Below, piece by piece: positions 22,948 through 33,300 of a stretch of DNA of 64,000 nt (positions are counted from its first letter, which is position 1; each line of letters opens with the position of its first letter). The stretch covers positions 46,517,785-46,581,784 of the forward strand of contig NC_087068.1 in assembly GCF_963678635.1 (NCBI RefSeq). Direction: 5' to 3'. Source of the DNA: Symsagittifera roscoffensis (Eukaryota; Xenacoelomorpha; Acoela; Convolutidae). The position numbers and the translations under genes are program-made. The notes under the pieces were generated by a model that was not told the origin of the DNA, did no database searches, and saw only the letters and a program-made list of their open reading frames with translations.

Positions 22948-24103
22948 TCTGTATGTTTGACAATCCATTTAGGGATATTTAGGAACAACTGTTGATTTAA
23001 TTGTTGTTTGTGAAAACTGGGTATTATTTTCATCGCGTGGTTCTGTAATTGTAGGTTGGATCGGTGAAATACTTTGTTATGTTGTTGTAGGTATTGTTTG
23101 AACATTTTCCTAGCTTACAAAAAGTGATATAAAGTGATTTTATCTTGCTGATATAGGTTTGTATTTCTATTTAGAGTGTCTTTAGTATTCAAAAATAGTT
23201 AAATTAAACTGTTGTTAAAGGTCATATCTAAGACCTTTTCTTGTAATTTAAATGTGTGGTATCTGTTGTTAATGGGGTTAATGTTAAGTAATCTTATGTA
23301 CTGAGGTGGTTTCAATTGCTGCACTGGAGATATCGTTTGGTATGTTAAGGAATAAACTATGATACCATTTTGAGTCCCATACATAATCTGTTTCATCTGC
23401 TAGAACTGTATCATGTTCATTTTGTGGTATAAATATTTTTCGGGCATGTGCATTTAAATCTAAGTTGTATTGAAAATAGTCTAAAATGAACCGTGCTAGT
23501 ATTCTTTAAAAATCGATCTTCCTGATTTTTGAAATCTCTATATCAGTAAAAGTTTTGTGGGTTGAGTCTAAAAATCATGAAAACAGACTGATTTTTCTTC
23601 CGACTATTGAGTGTCGAGATATTTGAGGTGGGGAAATATAAAACGTTCCATTTGCATCTCAAATTGAAACATAGCTGTAAAGGATGGAACAGACGTCAAT
23701 TGTGATTATTGAGTTTGCTTTTTGTGAGTTTCATATCTATTCTATATATACTCCAAAAAAAACCTGCGTTCAGCATCATCTGTTTGTTTTTTTTTCTTGG
23801 GATGGTGTTTGACATTTTGGATTTGTTGTTTTAATTTCAATAGTGAATACGCCGGAATGGTAGGGTTACAATGCTAACACAGGGTAAGTACGGATCTAGT
23901 ATTTGTCTTTTGATTTCTGATTATGGGAATTTTTTTAGGCTTCGCCTGTTTCCTTTTCGAAACAAATTTACTATTAAATTGTGGCAAAAATGGATATGTC
24001 ATAATGAATCAATTTTTATGTTGTAATACACTCAAATTGTAACTCTCCATGTGTTTTAGGGGTTGACTCCAGTTACATAATCTAACTGGTTTTCGACTAT
24101 AAG
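22948..24103 (-). repeat. Element A gag-segment tandem unit, copy 2 (1156 bp)
   Basis: Nearly identical to copy 3. Contains a 65-codon minus frame (23396-23199), now reading YHTFKLQ-type residues like element B's YHTFELE at 49402-49425. The element B equivalent (about 48494-49640) is single copy, so the triplication belongs to element A. Confidence 0.85.
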
Positions 24104-25255
24104 TCTGTATGTTTGACAATCCATTTAGGGATATTTAGGAACAACTGTTGATTTAATTGTTGTTTGTGAAAACTGGGTATTATTTTCATCGCGTGGTTCT
24201 GTAATTGTAGGTTGGATCGGTGAAATACTTTGTTATGTTGTTGTAGGTATTGTTTGGACATTTTCCTAGCTTACAAAAAGTGATATAAAGTGATTTTATC
24301 TTGCTGATATAGGTTTGTATTTCTATTTAGAGTGTCTTTTGTATTCAAAAATAGTTAAATTAAACTGTTGTTAAAGGTCATATCTAAGACCTTTTCTTGT
24401 AATTTAAATGTGTGGTATCTGTTGTTAATGGGGTTAAGGTTAAGTAATCTTATGTACTGAGGTGGTTTCAATTTCTGCACTGAAGATATCGTTTGGTATG
24501 TTAAGGAATAAACTATGATACCATTTTGAGTCCCATACATAATCTGTTTCATCTGCTAGAACTGTATCATGTTCATTTTGTGGTATAAATATTTTTCGGG
24601 CATGTGCATTTAAATCTAAGTTGTATTGAAAATAGTCTAAAATGAACCGTGCTAGTATTCTTTAAAAATCGATCTTCCTGATTTTTGAAATCTCTATATC
24701 AGTAAAAGTTTTGTGGGTTGAGTCTAAAAATCATGAAAACAGACTGATTTTTCTTCCGACTATTGAGTGTCGAGATATTTGAGGTGGGGAAATATAAAAC
24801 GTTCCATTTGCATCTCAAATTGAAACATAGCTGTAAAGGATGGAACAGACGTCAATTGTGATTATTGAGTTTGCTTTTTGTGAGTTTCATATCTATTCTA
24901 TATATACTCCAAAAAAAACCTGCGTTCAACATCATCTGTTTGTTTTTTTTTTGTGATGGTGTTTGACATCTTGGATTTGTTGGTTAAATTTCAATAGTGA
25001 ATAAGCCAGAATGGTAGGGTTACAATGCTAACACAGGTTAAGTACGGATCTAGTATTTGTCTTTTGATTTCTACTTCTGGGAATTTTTTTAGCTTGGCCT
25101 GTTTCCTTTTCGAAACAAATTTACTATTAAATTGTGGCAAAAATGGATATGTCATATTGAATCAATTTTTATGTTGTATTACACTCAAATTGTAACTCTC
25201 CATGTGTTTTACGGGTTGACTCCAGTTATATAATCTAACTGGTTTTCGACTATAA
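24104..25255 (-). repeat. Element A gag-segment tandem unit, copy 3 (1152 bp)
   Basis: Third copy, slightly more diverged at its right end (24940-25250). The junction to the single-copy leader lies at about 25256. Confidence 0.85.
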
Positions 25256-27005
25256 TTGTTTTTTATTCGACGTTTGCTTTTTATTGATGATGATCCTGTA
25301 GCTTCAGAGTCAGAAAAGTTTTGTTGATTGTCAATTGGTTCAATTGCAATCTTTAAGTTTTCAAATTTTTGTATCGTTGTTGAGTCTGATTTCGAACCAT
25401 CGTTATGTAATCTGGAAAAAATTAGTATTAATAAATTCTTTGATTAGAACTTATAGCTTTCTTTCTTGTTTGCTTACTTGATCTGATATAGCCTTTTTTT
25501 TAATTGTGTGTGAAAATAGATAGGTCGTATTTTGAAAGGAATAACGAGTTTGTATCCTTAATTCAATAGTTCTGGTTTGTTATTGTTGATCTTTTCCTCA
25601 AATTATCGCTTAACATAAGTTGTAGAATGACTGATGCAAAATCCAGGTTTCCATCTCTATTTCTTAAACTGTTACGTTTAAATTCTTACGTTTTTGGGAG
25701 GTTATCTTAAAGTTTGGGATTGATTGTCGTTGCTAAACGGGTTGCGGAGAGTATATTAACTCTTTTCAATCATTTTGTACTGATCTCAAACAAATGTGGC
25801 GCTTTTTACATCTAAGTAAACATAATCTTACATAAATGGGGTTTGATATGAGATCGAAGATCGAATAAAAAATCAATCCACAAAGTTCAGGTATAGTTAA
25901 AACACAAGTAGATCATTAAATGGTTTTTTGGATCTTGCTAGTTTCAAAGTTTGTTCTAGACCTGGGTCAATTAACAGGTAGGCTTCAAGTGAAGGATGAG
26001 TTACCGAAGTTCTTCACTGTTTAGCCTAAATGGAATGGTTTTTATGTTGAAAAAATTTCAGCTGTTTTTGGGTTTTGGATAACTGTCGAAACATGAATTG
26101 ACCTTTCTGGTCATTAGACACTAGTTTTAAGAGGTGAGGTAAAGTGATCCGAGAAAAGCCTTAATGATCTAAGTTTTAAAATTAAAATTAAAATACAGTT
26201 ATAAACAAAAAATTAGGATTTCTATATAAAGTTACAGTTCAATGATCCAAGGGTAATCATGACGATCTGATTTTAAACGAACAAAGTTAAGGCTTAAATC
26301 AAACAAGGATAGGCCTTTACAAAAATTGAATGACAATTTAAGGATTTAAAAACGGCTAAAGATCCAAGAAAGGTCTTGATAAGCTTTAAATAAATTCAAG
26401 TTAAACTTTTCAAATCTTTTATTTGTTTAAGGTAAAAAAGACAACAAAAGAGAAGGTCCTCGAGAAGCATGGAGCCAAGTTTTGTAACAAAAACTAGTCA
26501 TAAATTGTTTCCACTGAATAGTTTTTTGTGGTTTTTTTGTATTCATTTAACAAATTTTTTTACCCATATTATTGCTGATTTCAAGGTTTTGAGGCAGCTA
26601 AAAAAAAATTTCAGTGACTTTGTATTCATTTATAATACAATTTGTGCTTTGTTATTACGTATACGGCTTTGTAAGGAAAGTTACAGCTCTGTTTTTTGCA
26701 TTTCATAATAGTTAGTAGAAATTTACTACATCCATGGTCTTGTAGATGAATAATTGTTGTAGTCTGCTTTTTCGTTTCACAATACAGAGGTTCGGTTTGT
26801 TGTCTGGTTGTGATCTAGCTTCAGCTTTATAATTGACTTGATTTGATTAGATTTTTTGAGACGTGGAAATAAGCTAACTAGGCCTTATTTTCGATTTGGT
26901 TGATCATTTTGTTGCTTTTTTAGAATGTAACTTGTCTATTCTATCTTTGTCTTTTTTAAATCTAAAAAGTATAGGTTTGTTTGAGACTCATTTGATCGCA
27001 CGAGA
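25256..27005 (-). mobile_element. Element A leader (between 5' LTR and gag)
   Basis: Non-coding. Aligns with the element B leader at 47400-48480, for example through the shared coding-sense words AGATCACAACCA(A)GACAACA and CCTCTGTAT(C/T)GT. It begins next to the LTR with CGTGCGATCAAATGAGTCTC, the counterpart of element B's candidate primer-binding site. Confidence 0.7.
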
Positions 27006-27395
27006 TGAGTTTAAGTCCGGGTTGGCTTCCTCATAGAGTAGTTCTGGATAAAGTACACCGTCTGCTCGTCAAGCTATCTGTCTTTCGGCCGGATAGATTC
27101 GGGTTAGTTTCTTAGTCTAATACCGATTCTAGTCCTACTCTTATATTTCATAGTCTCAAAAGGTCTAGTATATACTGGCATTCTTGCGAGCTTAGAGGAG
27201 AGGAAGAGCAACTGTTTGCTAAGTTAAATTTATGCTTCTCTGGCTGAAACTATAAATAGTTTCAGCCTTAAAAATTGCCGACAATTTTAGACATGGATCA
27301 TGATTGATTAGTTCTAAATATTTTACAGGTATAGTTATCAAGATTAAAATTGGATGTAATAAATACTTGTTTTGAACTCTTTCCAGTCCATTGAA
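27006..27395 (-). repeat. 5' LTR of element A
   Basis: About 390 bp. Contains a perfect 12-bp inverted repeat (GGCTGAAACTAT/ATAGTTTCAGCC) at 27242-27267 with a TATAAATA core at its centre, a plausible promoter or structured element shared by the family. The LTR ends CA in the coding sense, next to the leader. Confidence 0.8.
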
Positions 27396-28826
27396 CTGGC
27401 AATTATCCGAAAGTTTTATCGTTATTCACTTGAAAAAAACTATGTCGATATCTCGAATCACCAAAATTTTGCAGGGTAGAAAGCTTTTTTGTCATTAAAA
27501 TTGATTGACGGTTTTTTGCTTAGGTTTTGTGTTAAGTTCAATGGCTTTTTAGTGCCACAATTATTTTCGTTTTGAAACTGGAATTCAGCTGTAAATTTGA
27601 ATTATTTTCCAGCAGAAATTTTATCTTTCACTGATGATTTTTGGTGAATCATGGTCGCATTGTTTCATTTTTTTGCTCAATTTAGATTAAAGCGATTTGT
27701 TAATGTCCTAATTTATTGATTTTAAAATCATTTAAAAGTTTTTGTTTCTAAAACTTTTCATGATTTTTTTTGTCGTTTTTAAATAAAACCATTGTTGAAT
27801 TGATCTATTTTGTTGGTCACATAATGAGATGTAGTCGCTTTTTAACGGCTAAATTTGTTGTCCTAAAATGTTTTAATACGCTTTGAAACAGAAAAACTAT
27901 AGGAAAAGTTATTATATTTTTTTTTGAGTTACAAATGAGTTTTTTCACTCAAGATTTTTACTAACTCATGGTCGCAATGCTTCATTTTATAGCTCATATG
28001 TTTTGATTTATCCAAGTTTATATCTTCTATAATTTGTTTTTTAACTGTCGCAACCCACTGATTTAAAAAAAAACTTGGAAAAATCTTCAAGACTCTGGAC
28101 TTTGCTTTTTGTCTTCAAGAGTCTTGGAAATTTGTTAACGATCTTCACCAATCTTCAAAACGCTTGAAACGCTCTTTGAGGTTCCCTTGGATTTCACAAA
28201 AAATGAAAAGACCGGTGGGCCTATGGTTAAACGCATTCTTCAGAAAGCAGTTCAGAATCAAAATTTTGGCAGAATTTCTCATCGACAAACGTTTCAATTC
28301 TTCGTTGCGAATTTTGTTACAGCGGGGCAAGGGGAGCAAAAGTTTCTTCTTTGCCAAGGCCGCGTGCCACGTCAAATTTTTTATTCTAAACGATAAATTT
28401 TGGCATACATGTTTTGTGCTAGTCGAGCTCTATCCTATTCATTTCATCATTACCAGATGGAGTGAATAAGCGCGTCGCTGCGTCGTACAAGGCGAGTGGT
28501 TCAGTCACGCAAAAAAATACTGAATTAAACACTGATTTTTTAAACACTGAATTCAAATATTATGGAGGAAAAGAACAATTGATGTGCCATTCGACACCCG
28601 TGCTTTTTCTTGATTGTGCTCCCAAAATCACACACGCTTCGTACAGTTACCATCTTGATTAACGTCGGTTTTGTTTTTTAAAGATCATCATGTATCTACC
28701 AAACTGTGCACAAAGTTTGTTTCGATTAGGATCCTCGAATAAACGCAAAAAACGGGTTATTTGATAACATTTTTGCACTTTCATTACCAGGCATTAATTT
28801 TCGTTTACGCTTTTGCTCAGGAAAAA
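27396..28826. other. Host-like intergenic region with a GC-richer patch
   Basis: 27.4-28.1 kb is AT-rich with nothing recognised. 28140-28500 is GC-richer (AGCGGGGCAAGGGGAGC, AAGGCCGCGTGCCACGTC) with overlapping open frames on both strands (28164-28469 plus, 28375-28145 minus). None shows a domain, so the patch is more likely a repeat fragment or regulatory island than a gene. Confidence 0.4.
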
Positions 28827-28835
28827 TATATAAAA
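28827..28835 (+). promoter_or_regulatory. TATA-like element upstream of the Gly/Tyr/His-rich ORF
   Basis: TATATAAAA lies 74 bp upstream of the ATG at 28909, at a plausible distance for a short 5' UTR. Sequence match only. Confidence 0.35.
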
Positions 28836-28908
28836 ACTAAAAAGCCAGAAGAAAAACCGCAAGAAAATTTTTTGTAAAACATAAACTAACTCGACACATA
28901 AACTAATC

Positions 28909-29142
28909 ATGGTCTTCGTTGGAGTTGGCTATGGGTATGGTCATGGTCACGGATGCCGAACTGGCATAAATCTCGGCGAGGCCATGGTTATAACTCAAAT
29001 GATGAAAAACAATAACAACAACGACAACAACTTGAATCAATATCCGCCTCACTACCATCAGCCTCAACCACTACCACCTGGCTATGGGTATGAAAAAAAA
29101 AATAATTTATCCAGATCAAACGACATTTTTTTAGCAATATAA
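28909..29142 (+). CDS. Small Gly/Tyr/His- then Asn/Pro/Gln-rich protein or first exon (unidentified)
   Basis: A true ATG opens a 77-codon frame. Residues 5-16 are GVGYGYGHGHGC, residues 35-45 are Asn-rich, and residues 46-62 read YPPHYHQPQPLPPGYGY. The compositional bias is stronger than AT content would give, and codons are GC-balanced to about residue 62. The tail (KKNN...FLAI) is AT-rich, and a GTATGA donor-like site sits inside the codons for GYG at 29088. The real exon may therefore end there and splice on, perhaps to the Y/P/N-rich exon at 31.3 kb, which also opens with Tyr/Pro/Asn/Gln motifs. Such low-complexity tyrosine/glycine proteins are often secreted or structural in invertebrates, but no signal peptide is visible. 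Function unknown. Confidence 0.45.
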   Translation: MVFVGVGYGYGHGHGCRTGINLGEAMVITQMMKNNNNNDNNLNQYPPHYHQPQPLPPGYGYEKKNNLSRSNDIFLAI

Positions 29143-30220
29143 ACTAAAACGGGCAAAAAAATGTTTTCTTTAATTTAATTCGATAAAACACTCAATTTCA
29201 TATTCTTTCCGACAACTTATTTCTAAATTTTAACTAAAGTTTTAATTGAGCAATTGATTTGATGTTCACAAACGAAAGTATAATTAGTGGAAGCTTTTAT
29301 TGTTAACTAACCCACCACTTTTATGGTAACTTCTGGACTAATTTTACGAAAGACATAATTTTGAAGCTGCAATAGTGCTTTCTCAGTGGAAATTTTAGAG
29401 TTCAAAATTTCAGACAAAAAATTATAAGAATTTTCAAAATTTATATTTAACAAGTAATATTTAGTCAAATAAGACCAATTGTATTTGACAGGCAAGATTT
29501 TTTTTAGAATTTGAAAATCAAAAGGTATTAAAAGACACTTTAAGAAAAAAATCTGATTTTTCCTTTTTTTTTTAAAAAATCATGAGATTTTTGAGTTATA
29601 ATGTCTTAGTCTCTAATATGATGCTGAAATTTTTCTTATTACTCAAAATTCTTGTTTTTACAAAAATGAAGAAAAAATTAAATTAGTTTTGGTGAAAAGT
29701 TTTTTTCCTAGGCTTTTCCCTGTCTTTCTATTGGTATTTCTAATATACTGAACCTTGACATTCAACTTATTCAGAGAAAATATTGAGCTTAAATACGTTG
29801 CTTAATAATAGTATTGATCAATGGCAGAAATTATGCAAAGTTCATTGGTAGAATTCAGCTTAGTGAATAGTTCCAGCAAAAGTATAATCGAATTACAATG
29901 AACTTTGCTTAAATCACGCCACTAATAAATATTATTAATTACCAATTTATTGTTCCGACATCTGAAAGATATTGTTAGTTTGAGCTCAAATTTGAAACGA
30001 TGTTTCAATTGTGATAATTTTTTGTAAAACTACGAGGGTTTGAAAATTGCTAGATAAATGCGTTCCTATAACACGCGTAAGCGGTAGATTAATGCCTTCC
30101 AAATTGATCCGGGCCAGCAATTTAGTCTCATTATAACAATACGAGACGCTAAAGTCACCCTTTGTATTTTACCTGTGGAAGGCTTTAAAGTGCGTGTGGG
30201 GGAAAATTAAGAAAAAACAA
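29143..30220. other. AT-rich, intron-like or intergenic
   Basis: No supported ORF or RNA. If the 28.9-kb and 31.3-kb exons belong together, this is intronic. A patch at 30071-30110 (ACACGCGTAAGCGG...) resembles 8360-8400. Confidence 0.35.
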
Positions 30221-30420
30221 TCGCTTAACAATCGCCCTCCATTTGGTATCTACTTAAGAATTGCCACCCCTATTAATGAAAGCAGTAAATAGCACTAGAA
30301 CTTTTTAGTTAAAATTCGAAATTTACGGCATTCTGATTGGTCAAAAATGCGTTAATTTAATCTACTTAACAATTGCCCCCCCCCCCGCTTTCTTAAAAGA
30401 GGGGGCAATTGTTAAGTAAA
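30221..30420. mobile_element. MITE-like repeat, copy 1
   Basis: Starts TCGCTTAACAATCGCCC and ends in a strong hairpin (ACTTAACAATTGCCCCC at 30364-30380 against GGGGGCAATTGTTAAGTA at 30401-30418). It shares internal order with copy 2: (A/C)TACTTAAGAAT(T/C), GCATTCT(G/C)ATTGGTC, then TCTACTTAACAAT. No coding capacity. Confidence 0.7.
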
Positions 30421-31270
30421 TTCGAAAAAATTATAACAAACACTGTTTTCTTTCTTCAATTATTTTGTCAATTATTCAACCAAAAATTTTATTAATTGAC
30501 TTTTTGAAGCTTTCGGAAAAATTAGGGGTTTGCCTTGATATACGAGGAGTCTTCAATGTGTTCTCAAAATGTGTTGTCTGAAAAACTTGAATGTCGAAGT
30601 TCAGTATTGTAGAGTATGGTAGTATAGAACAGAAACAAGTAAAAAGTTTGTTCTGAAATCATCTCAAACAAGCTTGAAGTAATTTATAAAAACAAAATAA
30701 ATCTTTTTAAAACAAAAAACAACTGTAGCCAGTCGCTGGGATAGAAATAATCCGAACACTGTTGTCACTGCAAAAAAGATATGAAAATGTTTTTATACCA
30801 AAAATGTTGGCGTTTCTTATGAAAAAATTAATCGGTTTTTAATAATTAGTTATTTTTTCGTGACAAATTTTGTCGTATGAAATAAAAGGCATTATCCATT
30901 TCTCGCTAAATTTGAGTCCGATAGCAAGAAAAAATCAACCGGTTTTTTTCGACACTGCGAAGAAAATTTGAATTTTTTAAAATAAAATCCGGCTTACGAC
31001 TGGAAGGCTTTAATATGATATCTCACTTAACCCGTCATAAAATTTCTCTGATGTATCTAAATTTGGTTGGGAGAAACTCCACCTTACGTCATAGTTCACG
31101 ACTTTTGATCAAAATTATTGGGAAAGGCATTGCCTGAGATATAATAGCTTAATTGAGCCGATTTAGTGTTGTGGGGTGAGCGGGAGTTATAGCAGCCATT
31201 CTGGAGTAAGATAAAATATTTGAGCTGACTTATGGCGTCTGTTGGAAATCATTTATTGATTTGTTATACT

Positions 31271-31332
31271 ACTAACTTTTTCTAATTTTTTGTTTTTTTT
31301 CAGAAAATTTTAAGATTTTTTAGTCCATAATA
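31271..31332 (+). promoter_or_regulatory. Splice-acceptor region before the 31.3-kb exon
   Basis: A long pyrimidine run ending TTTTTTTTCAG (AG at 31303-31304) and a second TTTTTTAG (ending 31323) precede the Tyr/Pro-rich frame. Either could be a 3' splice site, but neither gives a fully open frame directly into it. Confidence 0.4.
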
Positions 31333-31757
31333 TTCACCACAAACAGGAGCATACCTTAACCCAAATACACCCTACCCAGTGAGTTACCCAAACTACCCGA
31401 CTCCACAACAGAACCAGCATTTCGACAGGTACCGACAATCCGCAAGAGGGCCCCATTCCAAGCACACAAGTACAGAGACGCCAAACTATCCACGAAGTCG
31501 ACATAGATACCGAAAACGACGACCGCCAAAAAAGTGTTTCGAGACAAGGTACAACTCGAACTAACTCGCCTGAGCCGAGAGACTCAATTTTCAACACAAA
31601 CGGACGAAAAGGGGTTACTAGTGTCCAGGTCTCTCGAAAAAATCGAGGCTCTTCGTATGCTCCGACTGTGTCACAAAGGAAATCGGAAACAGCACGTGAA
31701 CCTGTGGTGAAAAAAAGAAGGAACGTTAAGCGCGTAAAAAAGCGCAGAGACGGCTGA
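31331..31757 (+). CDS. Candidate coding exon(s): Y/P/N/Q-rich then basic protein, split over two frames
   Basis: Frame one (31331-31564) opens YSPQTGAYLNPNTPYPVSY, followed by PNYPTPQQNQHF. Another frame, open from 31383 to the TGA at 31755, carries STGTDNPQEGPIP... and ends in a strongly basic tail (KKRRNVKRVKKRRDG). The two halves look like one protein broken by a one-base shift near 31425. Alternatives are a sequencing error, a pseudogene or an unusual splice. GC is clearly above the flanks, which supports coding. The basic tail could be a nuclear or nucleic-acid-binding signal. No family is recognised. It is flanked on both sides by copies of the same MITE and may be the downstream exon of the gene starting at 28909. 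Confidence 0.4.
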
Positions 31758-31770
31758 TTAAAGTTCTATA

Positions 31771-31950
31771 TCTACTTAACAATCACCCCCCTTATGGTAA
31801 CTACTTAAGAATCTCCACCACTATGAATAAATACAGTAAAATAGTAGTGAGCTTACTATTGAGAGTTCTAATTTTGCTGCATTCTCATTGGTCGAAAAAT
31901 CTACCAGTTTGATCTACTTAACAATCCCCCTTTCTTGATTGATAAGTAGA
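31771..31950. mobile_element. MITE-like repeat, copy 2
   Basis: Terminal inverted repeats TCTACTTAACAATC (31771) and GATTGATAAGTAGA (31937-31950) match at 13 of 14 positions. A further TCTACTTAACAATC at 31913 forms a terminal hairpin with the right end, as in copy 1. Internal words are shared with copy 1. Confidence 0.75.
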
Positions 31951-32561
31951 TTCAAAGTTTTCTACAGAATTTTTTTATGAAATGATAAAACTACGAAACA
32001 AAGGAAAAATTTCGCTTTTTATTTTGTTTTCGCAATATTTGGAAAACGTAAAATGGCCAGTTCTAGGTTCAAATTAATTTCCCCTACTGCCAAAAATCAG
32101 TTAGAAACAGTTTACTCAGATAACGAAGAAGTGTTTTAAGAAATATGAGTTTACATCGATCAAGCCGATTTCAAAGTGATTGACACCCATTTTTGAATAG
32201 TTTTATACACATTTTGTAACCCAGTTTTAAATCAATTATACTTGATTTTAATTCCATCAGAAACCAACTTGAAACATTAGTAAACCTGGTCTTAGCGCAG
32301 TTTTGTATTGTCTTATCGCAGTTTGCTCTCATTATTGCAATCTAACGAACAGCAAAATTTTTGAATAGAAGCTCCTGCGTTGGATTTCTATGAGTCGATT
32401 AAAATTGAGTTTCATTGTCAGTCTTCACAAAGGTTAAAAAAAATTGACTATAATCATTTAAAAGGGGATTATATTAATGATACTACTTTTTTTGAGGAAA
32501 AAAAAACAGTTTTTAATCCATTATAATCGATTTTGCTTTCACTTTTGTGGACAATGAGAAT
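31951..32561. other. AT-rich intergenic with ATTATAATC words
   Basis: No gene. ATTATAATC-type words cluster at 32450-32530, left of the solo LTR. Confidence 0.4.
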
Positions 32562-32947
32562 TGGTACCAGTTTAAAACTAGTAATTATAACCAAATATAC
32601 TATTGATAAAAATATCTCTACAAGATATTCCTAACTAAAATCATGATCCATAACTAACACTTACAATAACTTGTAAAGCTGAAACTAATCATATTTTCAG
32701 CAACAGAACAAAACAAATATAACTTATCAAATAGTTGCTCTTCTCTTGAACATTTCTTGATATCTAACTTCGCAAATACCAGTATACACTAGATCTGTTT
32801 AGACTAGGAGATATAAGAGTAGATTAAGATTGGTATTAGACTAGGAAGTTGCCCAATCTAACCGGCCTAAAATTAGATAGCGTGACGAGCAGACGGTCTG
32901 CCTTATCTGAATTTACTCTATGAGTGAGCCACCCCGACATAAACTCA
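32562..32947 (+). repeat. Solo LTR of the element A/B family
   Basis: Aligns along its length with the LTRs at 27.0 and 37.4 kb: CCAGTTTAAAACTAG near the start, AGTATACACTAGATC, GGTATTAGACTAGGAAGTTGCC, GACGAGCAGACGGT, and ending ACATAAACTCA. No primer-binding site or internal sequence follows, so it is a solo LTR or a fragment. The family palindrome is degenerate here (32679-32700). Confidence 0.75.
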
Positions 32948-33119
32948 CAATGAAACTCAATAAAATTGAGTTCTCCCCTTTATTGAGATGCAAATTCCAA
33001 CAAACATGAAGTCTTTTCTACGTTTTAAACTAAAGTTGGTTACTTGTTGTTAAATTTAACTTTTTATTCTGCTCAATTTTGAATTTGTTACTGTTTTTTA
33101 TGTTACTTGGTTTCTCAGT

Positions 33120-33300
33120 TTCTCCCCCCCCCCCTTATTTCCCCTCCACCTGACCACCTGAGACATCCCCCAACCATGAACCACCACCCCACCCCACCCT
33201 CCCCCCATCTGAACCACCGACCATCCCCTCCCCGTCTGAACCACCTGAGACATACCCTTTCCCCACCTGGCCAACTGAGACATCCCCCCGCCACCTGAAC
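33120..33300. repeat. C-rich island 3 with CACCTGAGACAT repeats
   Basis: C-rich on plus with repeated CACCTGA(G/A)(A/C)C words and a poly-C run at 33124-33134. A second C run lies at 33686-33696. ATTATAATC words follow at 33515-33552. Proline-rich and glycine-rich frames on the two strands are composition artefacts. Confidence 0.6.

Larger units (their letters stand above)
12229..27395 (-). mobile_element. Element A: degenerate LTR retrotransposon (Ty3/gypsy-like), minus strand
   Basis: Two related LTRs in the same orientation (12229-12588 and 27006-27395) enclose about 15 kb whose coding strand is minus. That strand is strongly A-rich, so the plus strand reads T/G-rich throughout. In coding order it holds the leader, three copies of a gag 5' segment, a small RT remnant, RNase H, integrase and a long third-ORF region. 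Most of gag, the protease and the RT active site are missing compared with element B, and every frame is broken by stops, so it cannot move on its own. The two LTRs differ by many substitutions and small indels, which points to an old insertion. Family assignment rests on the pol motifs. Confidence 0.85.

Noticed and set aside
28145-28469. Overlapping ORFs on both strands in a GC-richer patch
   Set aside because: The plus frame 28164-28469 starts at a non-ATG codon, no domain is visible and both strands are equally open. Insufficient for a gene call.
31379-31411. 33-bp GT-AG intron in the Tyr/Pro-rich exon
   Set aside because: Too short for a typical animal intron, and the frame is open through it without splicing.
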